Below, piece by piece: positions 16,049 through 26,600 of a DNA stretch of 39,260 bases. The notes below the pieces were generated by a model that was given only the letters and a program-made list of their open reading frames with translations, was not told the DNA's origin and searched no databases. The DNA is from a virus. Each line of letters starts with the position of its first letter. The first letter of the stretch is position 1. Location of the stretch: positions 1 to 39,260 of the IMG/VR virus record IMGVR_UViG_3300043446_000252. One strand, 5' to 3'. The translations under genes were made by a program, and so were the position numbers.

Positions 16049-16479
16049 ACGAATGCCTTCATTTCCAGCGGATCACCCGTCAGCTTGGCGATCACCTCGT
16101 GATCGTTCAGCACCGCGAATGTCGGCTTCTCTTCATCAATCTCATCGCCGGGATTGTCAATCTCCCAGCGATCCCCGCCCCACTTGGGCACGCGAATGTA
16201 GTCGCCTACCTCGCACCACGAGCCTTCAGGCCACGACTCCATCGTGTCCCGCTTGCGGAATGCCAAGGGGCCAATCTCAATCACTTTGGCCACCATGTTC
16301 TGCGCTCGTTCTGTGTCCCGAGTTTCGTGCGCCAAGATGATTCCCGAAGCGGTCATCTTCTTCTTGGCCCTGCGGAGTTGCACCAAAATCCTTGCTCCGA
16401 GAGGTTTTGCACCGGGGTCAACGCTCGGAAAAGCCCAAGCCAACTCAGCTTCGCGAGAAGCTACCGGATCATTACTCAT
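16045..16479 (-). CDS. GroES-like co-chaperonin (Cpn10 family), 144 aa
   Basis: Predicted co-chaperonin acting with the host GroEL to fold phage proteins, most likely the capsid. The Cpn10 layout is visible: PLGARILVQLRRAKKKM at 26-42, the mobile loop with its GroEL-binding hydrophobic tripeptide (SGIILA, Ile47-Ile48-Leu49), KVIEIGPLAF, then GSWCEVGDYIRVPKWGG and a final VLNDHEVIAKLTG strand. At 144 aa it is longer than bacterial GroES (about 97), with an N-terminal extension and an added acidic loop (NPGDEIDEEKPT). Encoded directly upstream of scaffold, decoration and capsid genes, as expected for an assembly helper. Confidence 0.85.
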   Translation of the reverse strand: MSNDPVASREAELAWAFPSVDPGAKPLGARILVQLRRAKKKMTASGIILAHETRDTERAQNMVAKVIEIGPLAFRKRDTMESWPEGSWCEVGDYIRVPKWGGDRWEIDNPGDEIDEEKPTFAVLNDHEVIAKLTGDPLEMKAFV

Positions 16480-16651
16480 TGTCTTCCTTTAACAGGTCGT
16501 TAAGTATCTGCAGGGCTTCTTCCAGCCCCGCGTGCTGTCCCACCAGACGCTGATAGGTCTCGAAATTCACCGCATTTCCAGCGGTGAGAGAACGGCTTAT
16601 TTCAGCCTGCCTATCCTTGATTGCGTCAATGAGATCTTCGACATAGCGCAT
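16472..16651 (-). CDS. Small acidic helical phage protein, 59 aa
   Basis: The frame begins MRYVEDLIDAIKDRQAEISR and ends LQILNDLLKEDNE, overlapping the GroES-like start by 8 nt. It is almost wholly alpha-helical in pattern, and the stretch AGNAVNFETYQRLVGQHAGL matches small proteins encoded after portal genes in other phages. No strong Shine-Dalgarno is seen, so translation is probably coupled to the 45-aa gene three bases upstream. Function unknown; an assembly or portal accessory role is inferred from position. Confidence 0.7.
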   Translation of the reverse strand: MRYVEDLIDAIKDRQAEISRSLTAGNAVNFETYQRLVGQHAGLEEALQILNDLLKEDNE

Positions 16652-16654
16652 GGA

Positions 16655-16792
16655 TTATTTTTTCTTGGCTTGAGAGAGTCCTCCTTGTGCGGGTTGTTTT
16701 TGACCGGGCATCTGGTTCACGGGCGCACCCTGTGCCAGACGCTTGTGCTGGGGTACCAGCTCGCTTTGCTGCTCTTTGTCGCTTGTTGCCAT
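16655..16792 (-). CDS. Micro-protein after portal gene, 45 aa
   Basis: ATG at 16792 follows the portal TGA by one base (TGACATG), with GAGAGG as ribosome-binding site inside the portal 3' end. The peptide runs MATSDKEQQSELVPQHKRLA and ends GGLSQAKKK; it is polar, Gln-rich and probably disordered. Correct spacing, a clear start signal and the compact operon make it likely to be translated. No function can be assigned. Confidence 0.6.
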   Translation of the reverse strand: MATSDKEQQSELVPQHKRLAQGAPVNQMPGQKQPAQGGLSQAKKK

Positions 16793-16793
16793 G

Positions 16794-19304
16794 TCAACCT
16801 CTCAGGTTTCGTTGGATTTCTTCCTGCAGAGCGAGCGCAGACTCTCCCTGCTCCTTCTTCAGCCTTGCGGCTTCCAATGTCAGATCGAGGGTATCGATCC
16901 TCTCCTTGGTCAGATTGTTCTCGGCGTTCATCGCTGCCTCGAACTGCATCTTCTGCTGCTGCTCGACCATCTTCTGCTGCATCTCGGCCTGCTTGATCTG
17001 CATGTCGGCCTGATCTCGGGCGGCGCGGCGCTGAGTCTCGGCCATCGAGGCCTGCAACACGGCCTGCGCGTCGCCGTCCATCGGCGGCTGGGGCGGCTTG
17101 AACTGCTGGGCGATCTGCAGCATCTTGGCGATCTCCGGCATCAGAGCTTGGAACTGCTCCTGCGCGTCCAGCTTCAGGTGGTCGGAGGCGATGGCCATCG
17201 TCTTGTCGATCTCGTGCTTGACCTTGGAATCCTCGTACTTGACCTTCTCGACGCCGGCCGGGATCGTGGTGTGCCGGTTCATCTGCTGGGTGTACCAGAG
17301 CATCATGTGCTGCTTGATGTGCTCCAGAGCGCGTGGGATGTACGAAGGCGCCACAATCGGGTTGGCGCCCAGCATCTGATCGGTGCCGAACAGGCAGTGC
17401 GCCTTGAGGTGCGCCAGATGGTCTTGGTCGGGGTAGGCCGTGGCCATCCGCCCCATCGCCATCGCCGCGTTCTCGTCGGCCGCGTGCATCTCCATCGGCT
17501 TCTGGTACTGCGGCATCAGCTCCTGAATGTTGGGCACCTTCATCTGCTTCAGGGAGCGCGCCAGCACCGCGCGGGCGTCGAACAGGCCGGGGTACTGCTT
17601 CATGTACGCCATGACGGCCTGAGTCTGAGCCATCCGCTGCGTCTCGGAGAAGATGTGCGGATCGGAGACCGGCAGCACATCCGTGTTGCGCTTGAAGTCG
17701 CTGGCCTTGATCGGCAGCTCGGCCACAATGTCGCCGCGCTTCTGGTCTTCCAGATACCAACGGTTCAGGCGCTGCAGGATCATCAGCACCTTCTTCTGGC
17801 TGTTGTGCAGCCGGGCATGGATGGCAGAGAACACCGCTGCGCCTTGCTCAATCAGCGCCTGCGTCGTTCCGACAGGGGCGTTGGCGTTCACGTCCGCAAT
17901 CTTCTCCTCGGAGGTCGTGACGACCCCTTTGGCGGCCGTGGTGAGCCATCCCAGCAACTGGAACAGCACCGCCGAGGGCGGGTTGAACGGCATCGGCATG
18001 GCAATCTTGCGGATGTCGTCCACGCCGGGCGCGCCCTCGATCTCCACCACCTGCGTCACATCCACCCGCTGGCTCTGGCCGGAGATCTTGCCGCCCTTGA
18101 GCTTCAGCATGGTAGCGGCGTTGTTGATGTGCGCCGAGTCCAGCAGCGCCCGCAGGGAGCCGGTCAGCGCCGCCGACAGGCCGCCGATCAGGTGCGGCAG
18201 GCCGATACCGTAGCCGCCGCGCCACGGGATGAACTTGAACTCCACGATCCAGTCCAGCTTGGTCATGGTGTCGTCGCCGTCTTCCCAGTTGCGGTACAGA
18301 CCCACAACCTCACGATCCAGCTCGTCAATCATCAGGATGTAGGGGGCTGACTCGCCCTTGGTCAGCGGGTCTTCTTCCAGCTCCAGCCAAGTGTAGACGG
18401 TGAACACCCGGCGGGTGTTGTCCTCGTTGTCCTGATACTGCTTGCCCTCGATCTTCTGGTTGGCCTTCTCCGGGCCAGTCGGCTCCGGTTCCAGCGAGGT
18501 GCGGTACAGGCTGATGTCGCGGTACAGGCCTCGGTCGATCCGGCGCTTGAACTCCCACTCCGAGATGTCCTCCACCTCGGTGATCCGCTGGGCGGTGTAG
18601 AAGTTGATGGCCGAGAACGGCATCAGGATGTTGTCGATGGGGATGAACTGGCTGCACGGGCGCTTGAGCTTGTCGTCCCAGTACAGCTTGATGAACTGAG
18701 ATCCGCCCATCGGGAGCTGGGTCAGCATCTGCTCCTGCTCGTCCCGGAACTCTTCGATCTGGTCGGTCAACTGCCAGTTCATGTAGTCGCGCTTGCGCTC
18801 GGCGATCTCCTGCTTCTCGTCGTTCACATCGCCCAGAATGTTAGTTCGCACCGGGCCGTCTGGCGGGAACAGTTCCTTCACCGCACGGGCAGCAAAGTCC
18901 ACGCACGCCTCGGCCATCGCCGGGTGAACCACCTTGCTCGCGCCCTCGAATTCAGCGCCACCGGGGGCGTCATTGCCCAGACCAGTGCGGCGCAGGCCAT
19001 CCTCGTACTGCTTGTCACGATCCTTGCGCGCCTGCTTGTCTTTCTCCAGCAGATCAAGGTAGCGGATGCCGATGCCGTCCAAGTCGCCCATGTCCATCGA
19101 CTCGGCAAGGTTCTCATAGAAGTCCTCGCTCTCGGACGGCCCCTTGAATTCATTCTCCATCGTGACGACAGCAGAACCGTCGGCCAGCTCTTCAATTTCC
19201 GGCGTCTCGTTGGGCAGCTCTACCTCAGCGCCACCGTCCTCGTTCATCTGAACGCCTTCGATGAAGCGATCCTTCTCCGGATCAATCGGCATCTCAATTG
19301 CCAT
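16794..19304 (-). CDS. Portal protein, 836 aa
   Basis: Predicted dodecameric portal at the packaging vertex, of the large podovirus type. An acidic N-terminal arm (residues 1-80) precedes the core: RRTGLGNDAPGGAEFEGASK, VVHPAMAEACVDFAARAVKE, LFPPDGPV, QLPMGGSQFIKLYWD and FIPIDNILMPFSAINFYTAQ, then ITEVEDISEWEFKRRI. A middle region follows with WIVEFKFIPWRGGYGIGLPH and NINNAA-type helices (LDSAHINNAATMLKLKGGKI). The last 200 residues are a long Gln/Met-rich helix (AEMQQKMVEQQQKMQFEAAM), typical of the portal barrel. GAGGAAG precedes the ATG. It is encoded after the polyvalent proteins and before the co-chaperonin and scaffold. Confidence 0.88.
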   Translation of the reverse strand: MAIEMPIDPEKDRFIEGVQMNEDGGAEVELPNETPEIEELADGSAVVTMENEFKGPSESEDFYENLAESMDMGDLDGIGIRYLDLLEKDKQARKDRDKQYEDGLRRTGLGNDAPGGAEFEGASKVVHPAMAEACVDFAARAVKELFPPDGPVRTNILGDVNDEKQEIAERKRDYMNWQLTDQIEEFRDEQEQMLTQLPMGGSQFIKLYWDDKLKRPCSQFIPIDNILMPFSAINFYTAQRITEVEDISEWEFKRRIDRGLYRDISLYRTSLEPEPTGPEKANQKIEGKQYQDNEDNTRRVFTVYTWLELEEDPLTKGESAPYILMIDELDREVVGLYRNWEDGDDTMTKLDWIVEFKFIPWRGGYGIGLPHLIGGLSAALTGSLRALLDSAHINNAATMLKLKGGKISGQSQRVDVTQVVEIEGAPGVDDIRKIAMPMPFNPPSAVLFQLLGWLTTAAKGVVTTSEEKIADVNANAPVGTTQALIEQGAAVFSAIHARLHNSQKKVLMILQRLNRWYLEDQKRGDIVAELPIKASDFKRNTDVLPVSDPHIFSETQRMAQTQAVMAYMKQYPGLFDARAVLARSLKQMKVPNIQELMPQYQKPMEMHAADENAAMAMGRMATAYPDQDHLAHLKAHCLFGTDQMLGANPIVAPSYIPRALEHIKQHMMLWYTQQMNRHTTIPAGVEKVKYEDSKVKHEIDKTMAIASDHLKLDAQEQFQALMPEIAKMLQIAQQFKPPQPPMDGDAQAVLQASMAETQRRAARDQADMQIKQAEMQQKMVEQQQKMQFEAAMNAENNLTKERIDTLDLTLEAARLKKEQGESALALQEEIQRNLRG

Positions 19305-22300
19305 GTTTCTTCCTCAGTTGTTTGTCCCACACTGCAAATTGCATCGCGTCGTGATCACAATCACAGCTTACCGCGCCGCCTTTGGCATAACCGGCTTCGT
19401 TTCCGATGATATTTCCTGCGGCGTCGTACTTGAGACGCTTACCCTCGGGGACGATCATATTGTGCAGACGCTGAATCTCTTCCCCTGTCAAAATGTGCGG
19501 AATATCTGCCGCTCCAGCTTCTTGCAGTCGCGCTAATTCTTGATCACTAAACACAGAACTCTTCGCTCGCATGCCTGTGTTTTGTATGTCACCCACATCA
19601 CTCCACTGACCCGACCGCACAAAGTCCTGCACGAACGGCAGATATTCCTCGTTGGGCTTGCGGTTGCCTTTGCCTTTGATTTGGACGATCTCGGATGGGA
19701 TATTTCCTTCTGGGTATCTTGCTTGATATGCCGCCAATCCTTGCAAAGATTCTCCCGGCCGCACTTCAATCGTCACATGCGGCTGACCCTTGGCATCGCG
19801 CAGCGAGTAGATGCGCGTCTTGCCAGCAACGACATCCGGGCAGTAGCCGCCAACGCAGTGACCCATCGTTTCGCCTTCGTACTTGAGGGCGTCGGCGAGA
19901 GGATCAACTCCGGAAGTTTGTTTGAAGGAGGCGAGAAGGTCTGCATCGGTAGAACCTTTGGCTTTCAAAGCGTCGTATAGCTTTTGGTCACCCGCGCCTA
20001 ATGTTGACCTGTCAATAGATGTGGGCGTCCTTAACTCCACCCACCGCAACCCGCGCTCGTTGGGCAAGTCGGTTCCGGGGATGGTCGGATACTCACGATG
20101 AACAACGGTGGCCGGATTCATGGCCAGAGCCGCATTGGCCTCGGCCTTCTGCGCTTCGCGCCATGCGTTGATCTTGGCCACCCGCTCCACGGCTTGCGAC
20201 ATCGACAGCTTGGACAGGCTCTCCGGCTTTATCTGCAGCTCTCGCGGCAAGCCAGACAATGGGTTGATTGCGTTTTTCAGCTCGTCAACGATGTGGTCAA
20301 AGCCCAGATATCGGGCACCCATGTTGTCAGTTGGGCGAAAAATTTTGGTCTGCGGGTCTGCTTCTTTCATCCAAGGTTCAAATGCCCACTCCGCCCAAGG
20401 CATACCAATCTTCCTGCTTTCTTGTACATCCTTGATGGTGAGAGGATTTATTGCCACATCAGTGGCATCCTCCCACGCTTGCGCCTCTGGCGACTGACCA
20501 AGTCGAGGTGTGCCAAGCCTTTCACGAACACGATTGGCATTGGATTCAGTTGCATTTAAACCCATCTGCTCGGGCGGCATGTGAACGATGCCCTGCTCGG
20601 CCAACTTGCGGACGGGATCTTCAGGCGTCGCCATCTGCTTCTTGATGTAGTTGGTGAGATTGCGCTCAATCCACTGGTTGATTGGATCAGGCGGGTTCTG
20701 AACGGCTCTGAAGCCACCGGGAGCAGTTTGATCTCTGACCATGTGAACATCTAGCCTTGGATCCTCAGGCCCCACTTTTAGCGGCTTGAGTACTTGCTCC
20801 ACACTTCCCATCAACCAGTTGCCGCCCGGCTCCTTGACAATGCTCGGCTTCGCAAACGGCTCGGCCGTCATGCGGTTCTTCATCCGCATCAGGGACTTGC
20901 CAGCACGAATCAAGTCACCGCCTCTGGCCATGTGAACAGCGCCGCCCTCAGCGCGCTTCTTGATCTGCTTGTTCTGCACGGCCATCCACATGGCGTCCTT
21001 GCTGACTTGGCCGCCCTTGGCTTTCTTTTCTTTGGCCAGCAAGTCAGGCGCAGCCACCCCCATTGCCGCCGCAGTGGCCGCATTGATGCGCCAAGGATCG
21101 AAGGCAGCAAAGCGTGAGCGGATGTTGTCCGGATTCAAGCTGATGCGATGCTCTTTTCCAATGTTGAGCTGTTGATTGCCAAATTCTGGAGTGTGGCGTA
21201 TTTCATCAACGCCAAAATGCCGCAAGAAATTCCCGGCAGCAACACCGCCCGACACCAACTCTCCTGAGTCGGGGTCGTACAAAATATCTCTGTTGCCCTT
21301 CTTTATTTCGTTGAACAAATCTCTTGCATTGACAGGCTCTCCGTCGCCCAAGTCCCAAACGGCCTCGCGAATTCGGTTGGTGTCTCCACCCATCGCACTG
21401 AATTCATCAAGCGCCCGATTGAAAGTTTCCGTGTGCGGCGTGTCAACATACTGATCGAGCGCCTCATCGTAACGCTCAAACGGCCCAACCTGTACGGGGT
21501 TCTTTTCTGGCGCGTCCAGATGGATTGATTTGTCAGAACGAATCTTCAGCGGGTACACCACGCCAGCATTCTGAGCGTTTAATGTTTGCCTTAACAAAAT
21601 TTCTTCCTGCCTTGGAGTCAGCGCCTGATCTTGTAATCGGCCGATAGTTCGCCGCCAATTTTTATCGCTTTCATCAAAATACCGATTGATTTTTGTTTCA
21701 ACATCCGGCCCATAAACGTTCGCATAGTTGATGCTCGCGTCCTTCGGGCTGCTTGTCGAATACACGCCTTGGCCTGCAGCAGATTCGGTTGATGCTTTGT
21801 TCAGGTTGAACTTTTGAATGTCATACAACGAGCCGTGATACGAGTCGTCAACAAAGCCCATCGCCTTGGCTCGTTGCTCTGCCGTGTTGTTCTTGGGAAG
21901 CCCAAGCCCACCTTGCGATACAGGCAACGCCGCACGCTGCTGCGCCAGACGCAACGCTTCCTCCTGCGGGGCCTTGAACAGCGCCTTGGCGGCTTTCTTG
22001 ATGATGCCACCGCCAGCGTACTGCGCCGGCTCCTCTTCCTGCATGGCAGCGCCAGCGCCAATCGCCACAGGCGGCGCTACCTGATACAGCGGCATGCCCT
22101 TGGTCGTGATGTCTTCACGCATCTGCGGGGTGATGTCGAACGAGTGGACTGGGTTCACCCGCGTCTGGAATTGATTTATAAACATACGGCGTTGATACGG
22201 ATTCATTTCTGCCGCTTCTTCTGCGGTGATGTAGCCCTCATCCACAGCTTCTTGAATATCGCGTAGCGGATTCTTTCTCGGCACAACCAAGTCATGTGTG

Positions 22301-23694
22301 CCGACCGTAACGCCGTATTTCTTGCCGTAATCGTTCAGGTATGAGGGCACGATCTGATCGTAAAAACCTGTCATGCCTTCGCCGCCGACATTGAGGTCAA
22401 CACCGGCTATCTCGCGCCAGTCTCTATATCCACCACCTACCTTTGCACCCTCATCTGCTTCAATTTTTTTTGCCAAACCCTTGCCAACCAGTTCTTCTAT
22501 TCTTGAGAGCGGTATTTCGTCTTCTTCAATAACAGGGACACCAGCTTTGTTGAAGGCAACAAATTCGTATTGTCCAGAAGTGCCGATTGGTTCGTATTCA
22601 ATCTTACTTATTTGTTTGCTTAGGTCATACCGCTTCGCCTGCTCCGCTCCGGGCGTGATCACCACTTTGTCATAGCCGTTGCGTGCAGCATCATCGAGCA
22701 GGCGCTTTATCACTAGCTCGTGCCAGTTCTGCTTGAAGGGGGCGTCGGGCAGCTTTTGTCCTTGCTTTCCTTCAGCAGCAATTCGTTGTGCTTCAGCTTT
22801 CCCCCAGCCCAAATCCGCCGTGGTTCCATCGCTCCATCTTACGCCGTAGGTTCCGTCTGGCAATTGAAACGGCTCACCAGTTAACCTTGGCGACTCACCT
22901 TCTTTAAGGTAACCGAAGTCTTGCGGCACTCGCTCGCTTGCCGTGGCTTTGTCGATGCCTTCCGCTTTCATCAGACGCTTGATCTCATTCTTTCGAGCAT
23001 CCCTTGCAGCCTGATGCCAGTCTGACTGGATCTCGTCAATCAACAGAATCTTCTTGCCCTTGTCGTAGTAGTCAGCAACGCGAGCATGAGCCAAGATATT
23101 CTTCTCATCAAAGTGCCCGCTCTCGTACATATCTGGCGTGCGCGGTAACGCAGCAAGCTCTTTCCGCAGCCTTGCAATTTCTTGTTCAGAATGGGCAATA
23201 CTTGGAATTGCATCGACGCTCAGATGCGGGAACTTGGCCATGCGTTCGTTTTGATAGCCTATGCCCTGATACAAATTCCTGATCTGATTAGACAGATCTG
23301 CGTTTCTCTCTGCCGCCGGATTGGGCAGGCGCAGCAGAATGTTGCGGCGATTCTCTCCGCCGGGCATTTGCCATTGCTCGTACTCTGTGGTGTCGGACTC
23401 CCTGTGCTGCACTTGCGGCGGCGGATTCTCAGCGGCCACCCGCTCCAGCTCCTGCTTCGTGACCTTGGGTTGCTCCAGCGCCTTCTTGATGGCCGGCCGA
23501 TCCTTCAGCTCCTTCGCCACGCCCTTGGTCTTCATCAGTTCGGCCAGCATCTGGGCGCCCGTTCCCTTGCCCTGCGTGATGTTGGCAATCGCCTGATCCA
23601 CCGGCGAGTAGAACGGTTTTCCGCGAGCGGCTTGCTCTCCGACCTTGCGTACCAGAGTTGATGCCAGCGGCCTCAGAGCTTTTTCCAGAGCCAT
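19294..23694 (-). CDS. Giant polyvalent protein: LPD + ADP-ribosyltransferase-like + PcfJ-like, 1466 aa
   Basis: Predicted multidomain effector delivered with phage DNA. Domains in order: (1) residues about 100-380, a large polyvalent protein-associated domain with YEQWQMPGGENRRNILLRLP, ILLIDEIQSDWHQAARDARK (Asp220 onward), PDAPFKQNWHELVIKRLL and NGYDKVVITPG. (2) Residues 615-870, an ADP-ribosyltransferase-like domain: DSYHGSLYDI with His620-Gly621, then GQGVYSTS (Tyr645) and DASINYA. (3) Residues 1230-1360, a PcfJ-like domain: YEGETMGHCVGGYC (His1279, Cys1280), IYSLRDAKGQPHVTIEV and EIVQIKGKGNRKPNEEY. Linkers carry YAGGGIIKKAA and the DAMWMAVQNKQ motif (residue 900; repeated at 1449). Start overlaps the previous gene by 1 nt. 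Catalytic activity is unproven. Confidence 0.75.
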   Translation of the reverse strand: MALEKALRPLASTLVRKVGEQAARGKPFYSPVDQAIANITQGKGTGAQMLAELMKTKGVAKELKDRPAIKKALEQPKVTKQELERVAAENPPPQVQHRESDTTEYEQWQMPGGENRRNILLRLPNPAAERNADLSNQIRNLYQGIGYQNERMAKFPHLSVDAIPSIAHSEQEIARLRKELAALPRTPDMYESGHFDEKNILAHARVADYYDKGKKILLIDEIQSDWHQAARDARKNEIKRLMKAEGIDKATASERVPQDFGYLKEGESPRLTGEPFQLPDGTYGVRWSDGTTADLGWGKAEAQRIAAEGKQGQKLPDAPFKQNWHELVIKRLLDDAARNGYDKVVITPGAEQAKRYDLSKQISKIEYEPIGTSGQYEFVAFNKAGVPVIEEDEIPLSRIEELVGKGLAKKIEADEGAKVGGGYRDWREIAGVDLNVGGEGMTGFYDQIVPSYLNDYGKKYGVTVGTHDLVVPRKNPLRDIQEAVDEGYITAEEAAEMNPYQRRMFINQFQTRVNPVHSFDITPQMREDITTKGMPLYQVAPPVAIGAGAAMQEEEPAQYAGGGIIKKAAKALFKAPQEEALRLAQQRAALPVSQGGLGLPKNNTAEQRAKAMGFVDDSYHGSLYDIQKFNLNKASTESAAGQGVYSTSSPKDASINYANVYGPDVETKINRYFDESDKNWRRTIGRLQDQALTPRQEEILLRQTLNAQNAGVVYPLKIRSDKSIHLDAPEKNPVQVGPFERYDEALDQYVDTPHTETFNRALDEFSAMGGDTNRIREAVWDLGDGEPVNARDLFNEIKKGNRDILYDPDSGELVSGGVAAGNFLRHFGVDEIRHTPEFGNQQLNIGKEHRISLNPDNIRSRFAAFDPWRINAATAAAMGVAAPDLLAKEKKAKGGQVSKDAMWMAVQNKQIKKRAEGGAVHMARGGDLIRAGKSLMRMKNRMTAEPFAKPSIVKEPGGNWLMGSVEQVLKPLKVGPEDPRLDVHMVRDQTAPGGFRAVQNPPDPINQWIERNLTNYIKKQMATPEDPVRKLAEQGIVHMPPEQMGLNATESNANRVRERLGTPRLGQSPEAQAWEDATDVAINPLTIKDVQESRKIGMPWAEWAFEPWMKEADPQTKIFRPTDNMGARYLGFDHIVDELKNAINPLSGLPRELQIKPESLSKLSMSQAVERVAKINAWREAQKAEANAALAMNPATVVHREYPTIPGTDLPNERGLRWVELRTPTSIDRSTLGAGDQKLYDALKAKGSTDADLLASFKQTSGVDPLADALKYEGETMGHCVGGYCPDVVAGKTRIYSLRDAKGQPHVTIEVRPGESLQGLAAYQARYPEGNIPSEIVQIKGKGNRKPNEEYLPFVQDFVRSGQWSDVGDIQNTGMRAKSSVFSDQELARLQEAGAADIPHILTGEEIQRLHNMIVPEGKRLKYDAAGNIIGNEAGYAKGGAVSCDCDHDAMQFAVWDKQLRKKHGN

Positions 23695-26600
23695 CAGAAC
23701 GGCCTTTCTTCCACGATCAGGTCATCAGAGGTCATGCCGCCCTCGGCTTTGTGAACGACGCCGCCACGAGCCATCTCGACATCTCCTATGATGGCCGATG
23801 CCGGGATGATGAACTCGCTGTCGTCTTCCCCTTGCTGTGAGCGGACGCGGTAGCCGGGTTCGTAGGGCGTGCGCTTGGCTCTTCCCGTTTCCGGATCTTT
23901 GATCTGCTTCATGCCGCCACCACTGGTGTCGTACATGATCTGATTTCCCACCCGGGTGCGCTCAAGGATTTCGTAGGGATTTCGGTTCTTGGCCGCGCTG
24001 TCTTTGGTGAACACGCGCTGACCCTTGTCGTACTTGTAATCAAAGCCTTCCATCATCTTGTTGGCCTCTGCCACACCCTCCCGGATGCGGTCGCCCAGTG
24101 AGGTGTGGAAGTCTTGCAGCGTGGTCAGATCCTTGGCGGCAGTCACAGGCCTTGCCATGCCAGAGCTTTCTGCCGCCTTGCCGATGATTTGGCCGGCCTT
24201 TTTCATAATCCCACCGCCAGCTTTGTGGACGGTGCCGCCCTTCTTCCACTCACGCGGCTTGTCAGCGCCGGCCGACTTCATTACACGATCCAGCCACTCC
24301 TGATCGAATGTCTGGAACTGAGGAGAAAGGCTGAACGAACGCCAGTCCGATCCTTCTGGCTTGCCAAACAGGCGACGCTTGTCGGCGAACTCTTGGAAGA
24401 TGTTGCGGTAGTCAATCGGCTGACCGAGCGATCCGAAATACTCGCCGGCCAACGCGACAGGGTAGGTCTTGTGGCCACGCGGCGTCTGTTCCAGCGCGCG
24501 CGCCGCCGGATCAATGGTGCCCACGGTGAAGCCAGCCGATCCGGTCGGCACATCCACCAGCAGAGGCTCTGTCGTGGCCAGACGCGATGCCGGGACATCC
24601 GGAAAGCCTGCTTCTTGGAAAGGAGCCTGCCCCATGCGCTCCACAAACGCCTTCCGCAGCGGGCCAGCGCCCTCGGCCAGCATCTTTGCCCTGAGCGCCT
24701 CGACATCGTTCAGGTCGGCTTCAGTCAGCACGGAACCGGGCTTCAGGTGCGGCTTGTCAGGATCTGGCGCGTAGTTGCGGATGTCCTTCAGGAATTCCTT
24801 CTTGGCCTTTTTGGTCAGCGCCGTGGGGTCGTACTGATTCAGGATGGCCTCGGTCACCATCGTGTTGTAGTTCACATTGGTCGGTGCGCCAACCACATTC
24901 ACGCCATAGATCGGGCGCCCCATGTCTCTGGCGAACTCCACCTGCTTTTGCAGTCCGCTGATCACGCCCTTGCCAGAGCGCCAGATCGAGCTTTCCGGCG
25001 ATCCGGGGATGGTGTGGGTCAGCATGTAGTCTGGGCCAGCCTCAAGCGTCAGCGGGCTGCGAAACGGTATCCCTTCAACGCTGGTCAGCAGCGTGCCACC
25101 TGCCGCCCTGTCACCGACCAGCGGGATGCCGATGCCGCCCTGCAAGTCTTCCGGCGTGATGATCTTGCGCTGCACGCCCTTGACCGTCGGGTCTTTCATT
25201 GTCTCGAACTGCATCAGCTCGACCGGCTTGGACAGCTTGATACCACCGCCAATCGGGTGATACAGGCCAGCCTCTACCTGCGCTGCCTTGGCGCGGGTTC
25301 CCTTGGCAATGTCGAACAGGCGCTTGGCCTCTTCTGCCGTACGCCCCGCGCCTTTCATCCATCCGCCCATGCCCTTACGCTGCACCTGTTTGTCCCACGC
25401 CGCCATCTGCATCGCATCGCGAGACACGGTGCCGCCATCGCGGAACAATTGCTGGGCTGGCCTGACGATCTGCTCCTCCAGCGGGACATCGTAGTCCGTG
25501 GCAGGCGGAGTCTGCGCACGCTCTGTGACGCCCATGTTCCTGCGGGCTTGCGTGGCGCGTGCCTCTGCCTCTCCTGCAAGGCGCTCGTAATACTTCGTGG
25601 CCGCGTCTGCTTGCAGGGACGGCCCCATCTTCTTCACGATTGCAGGGATTGACGCCTTGTACTGCTCGTACCCTTTCTGAATGTCGTTCAGATGAGAATA
25701 CCTTTGCGCGTAATCTTCAAACGACATCGGGGTTAATGCGACATTGCGAAGCTCTTGCAGTATCTGGTGCGCCTCGGGATGCTGGAAGGCTGTGACCGTG
25801 CTGCCTCCCGGCGCCCATCCCTCGATGCCTTGGATGGCGTGCTGCATCTCATGCAGGATTGATGACCTTGGGTCGTCCCTCAGTCCCGGCTCGTAAATGT
25901 TGATGTCCACATCATTCTTGCCCTGAACGATGCCGGCTTTCGCGCCGCCCAGACCCTTGCCGCCTTGCACAACCACGGCTTTGCTCAACTCAGGATAGGC
26001 CGCATACAGCTCTGGATGCTCCAACGCATACGGCGCAAAGTTCCCTCGCCATTCAGGATTGGTCTCCGGGCCGTGCATGGCCGTTCGCTCTTCACGCAAT
26101 CCCTTGGCCTTCGCTCGGATGTCCTTTTGCGCGGCAGTCAGTTGTTTCGGAAAAAGATCAGGGTGCAACTTGCTCTGGGCAATCGCCAGCTTGTAGGCGT
26201 CCTCCTGTCCCTTCATGCCGGCGGCCAATGCCTTGATCTCATCAGCCTTGCGGAACTGAGCGGGCTGGTCGGAGATCTCCTGCCGCCAGTTGCCATCCGC
26301 CGCTTTGAATGTCCCAGTGGCCGCCCAGATCTCCTGCGGAGACTTGCCGGCGCGTTCCATCTGTTGGGCTTTTGATGCGGCGGCAGCGTTCCATGCGGCG
26401 GACTTGGGGCCGATGAACATGAAGTTCGGCCGGGCAGGAGCCAGCGCCGATCCCAGCAAGCCTTCGCCAGTCATCATGGCCTCGTCAATGCGACGGCCAG
26501 CTTCCTTGCCTACCGCCTTGGCTCCACGGCCTACGCCACGCGCCAAGCTCGGCAGAGCGGCCACGCCCTCGCCCAGCGCATACATATTGCCGCCAGTGAT

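Noticed and set aside
16743-18350. 535-aa plus-strand frame opposite the portal gene
   Set aside because: His/Leu/Arg-rich antisense shadow; the portal protein is unambiguous on the other strand.
24105-25652. 515-aa plus-strand frame opposite the 1334-aa protein
   Set aside because: Antisense shadow with no motif, no start signal and atypical Arg/His composition.
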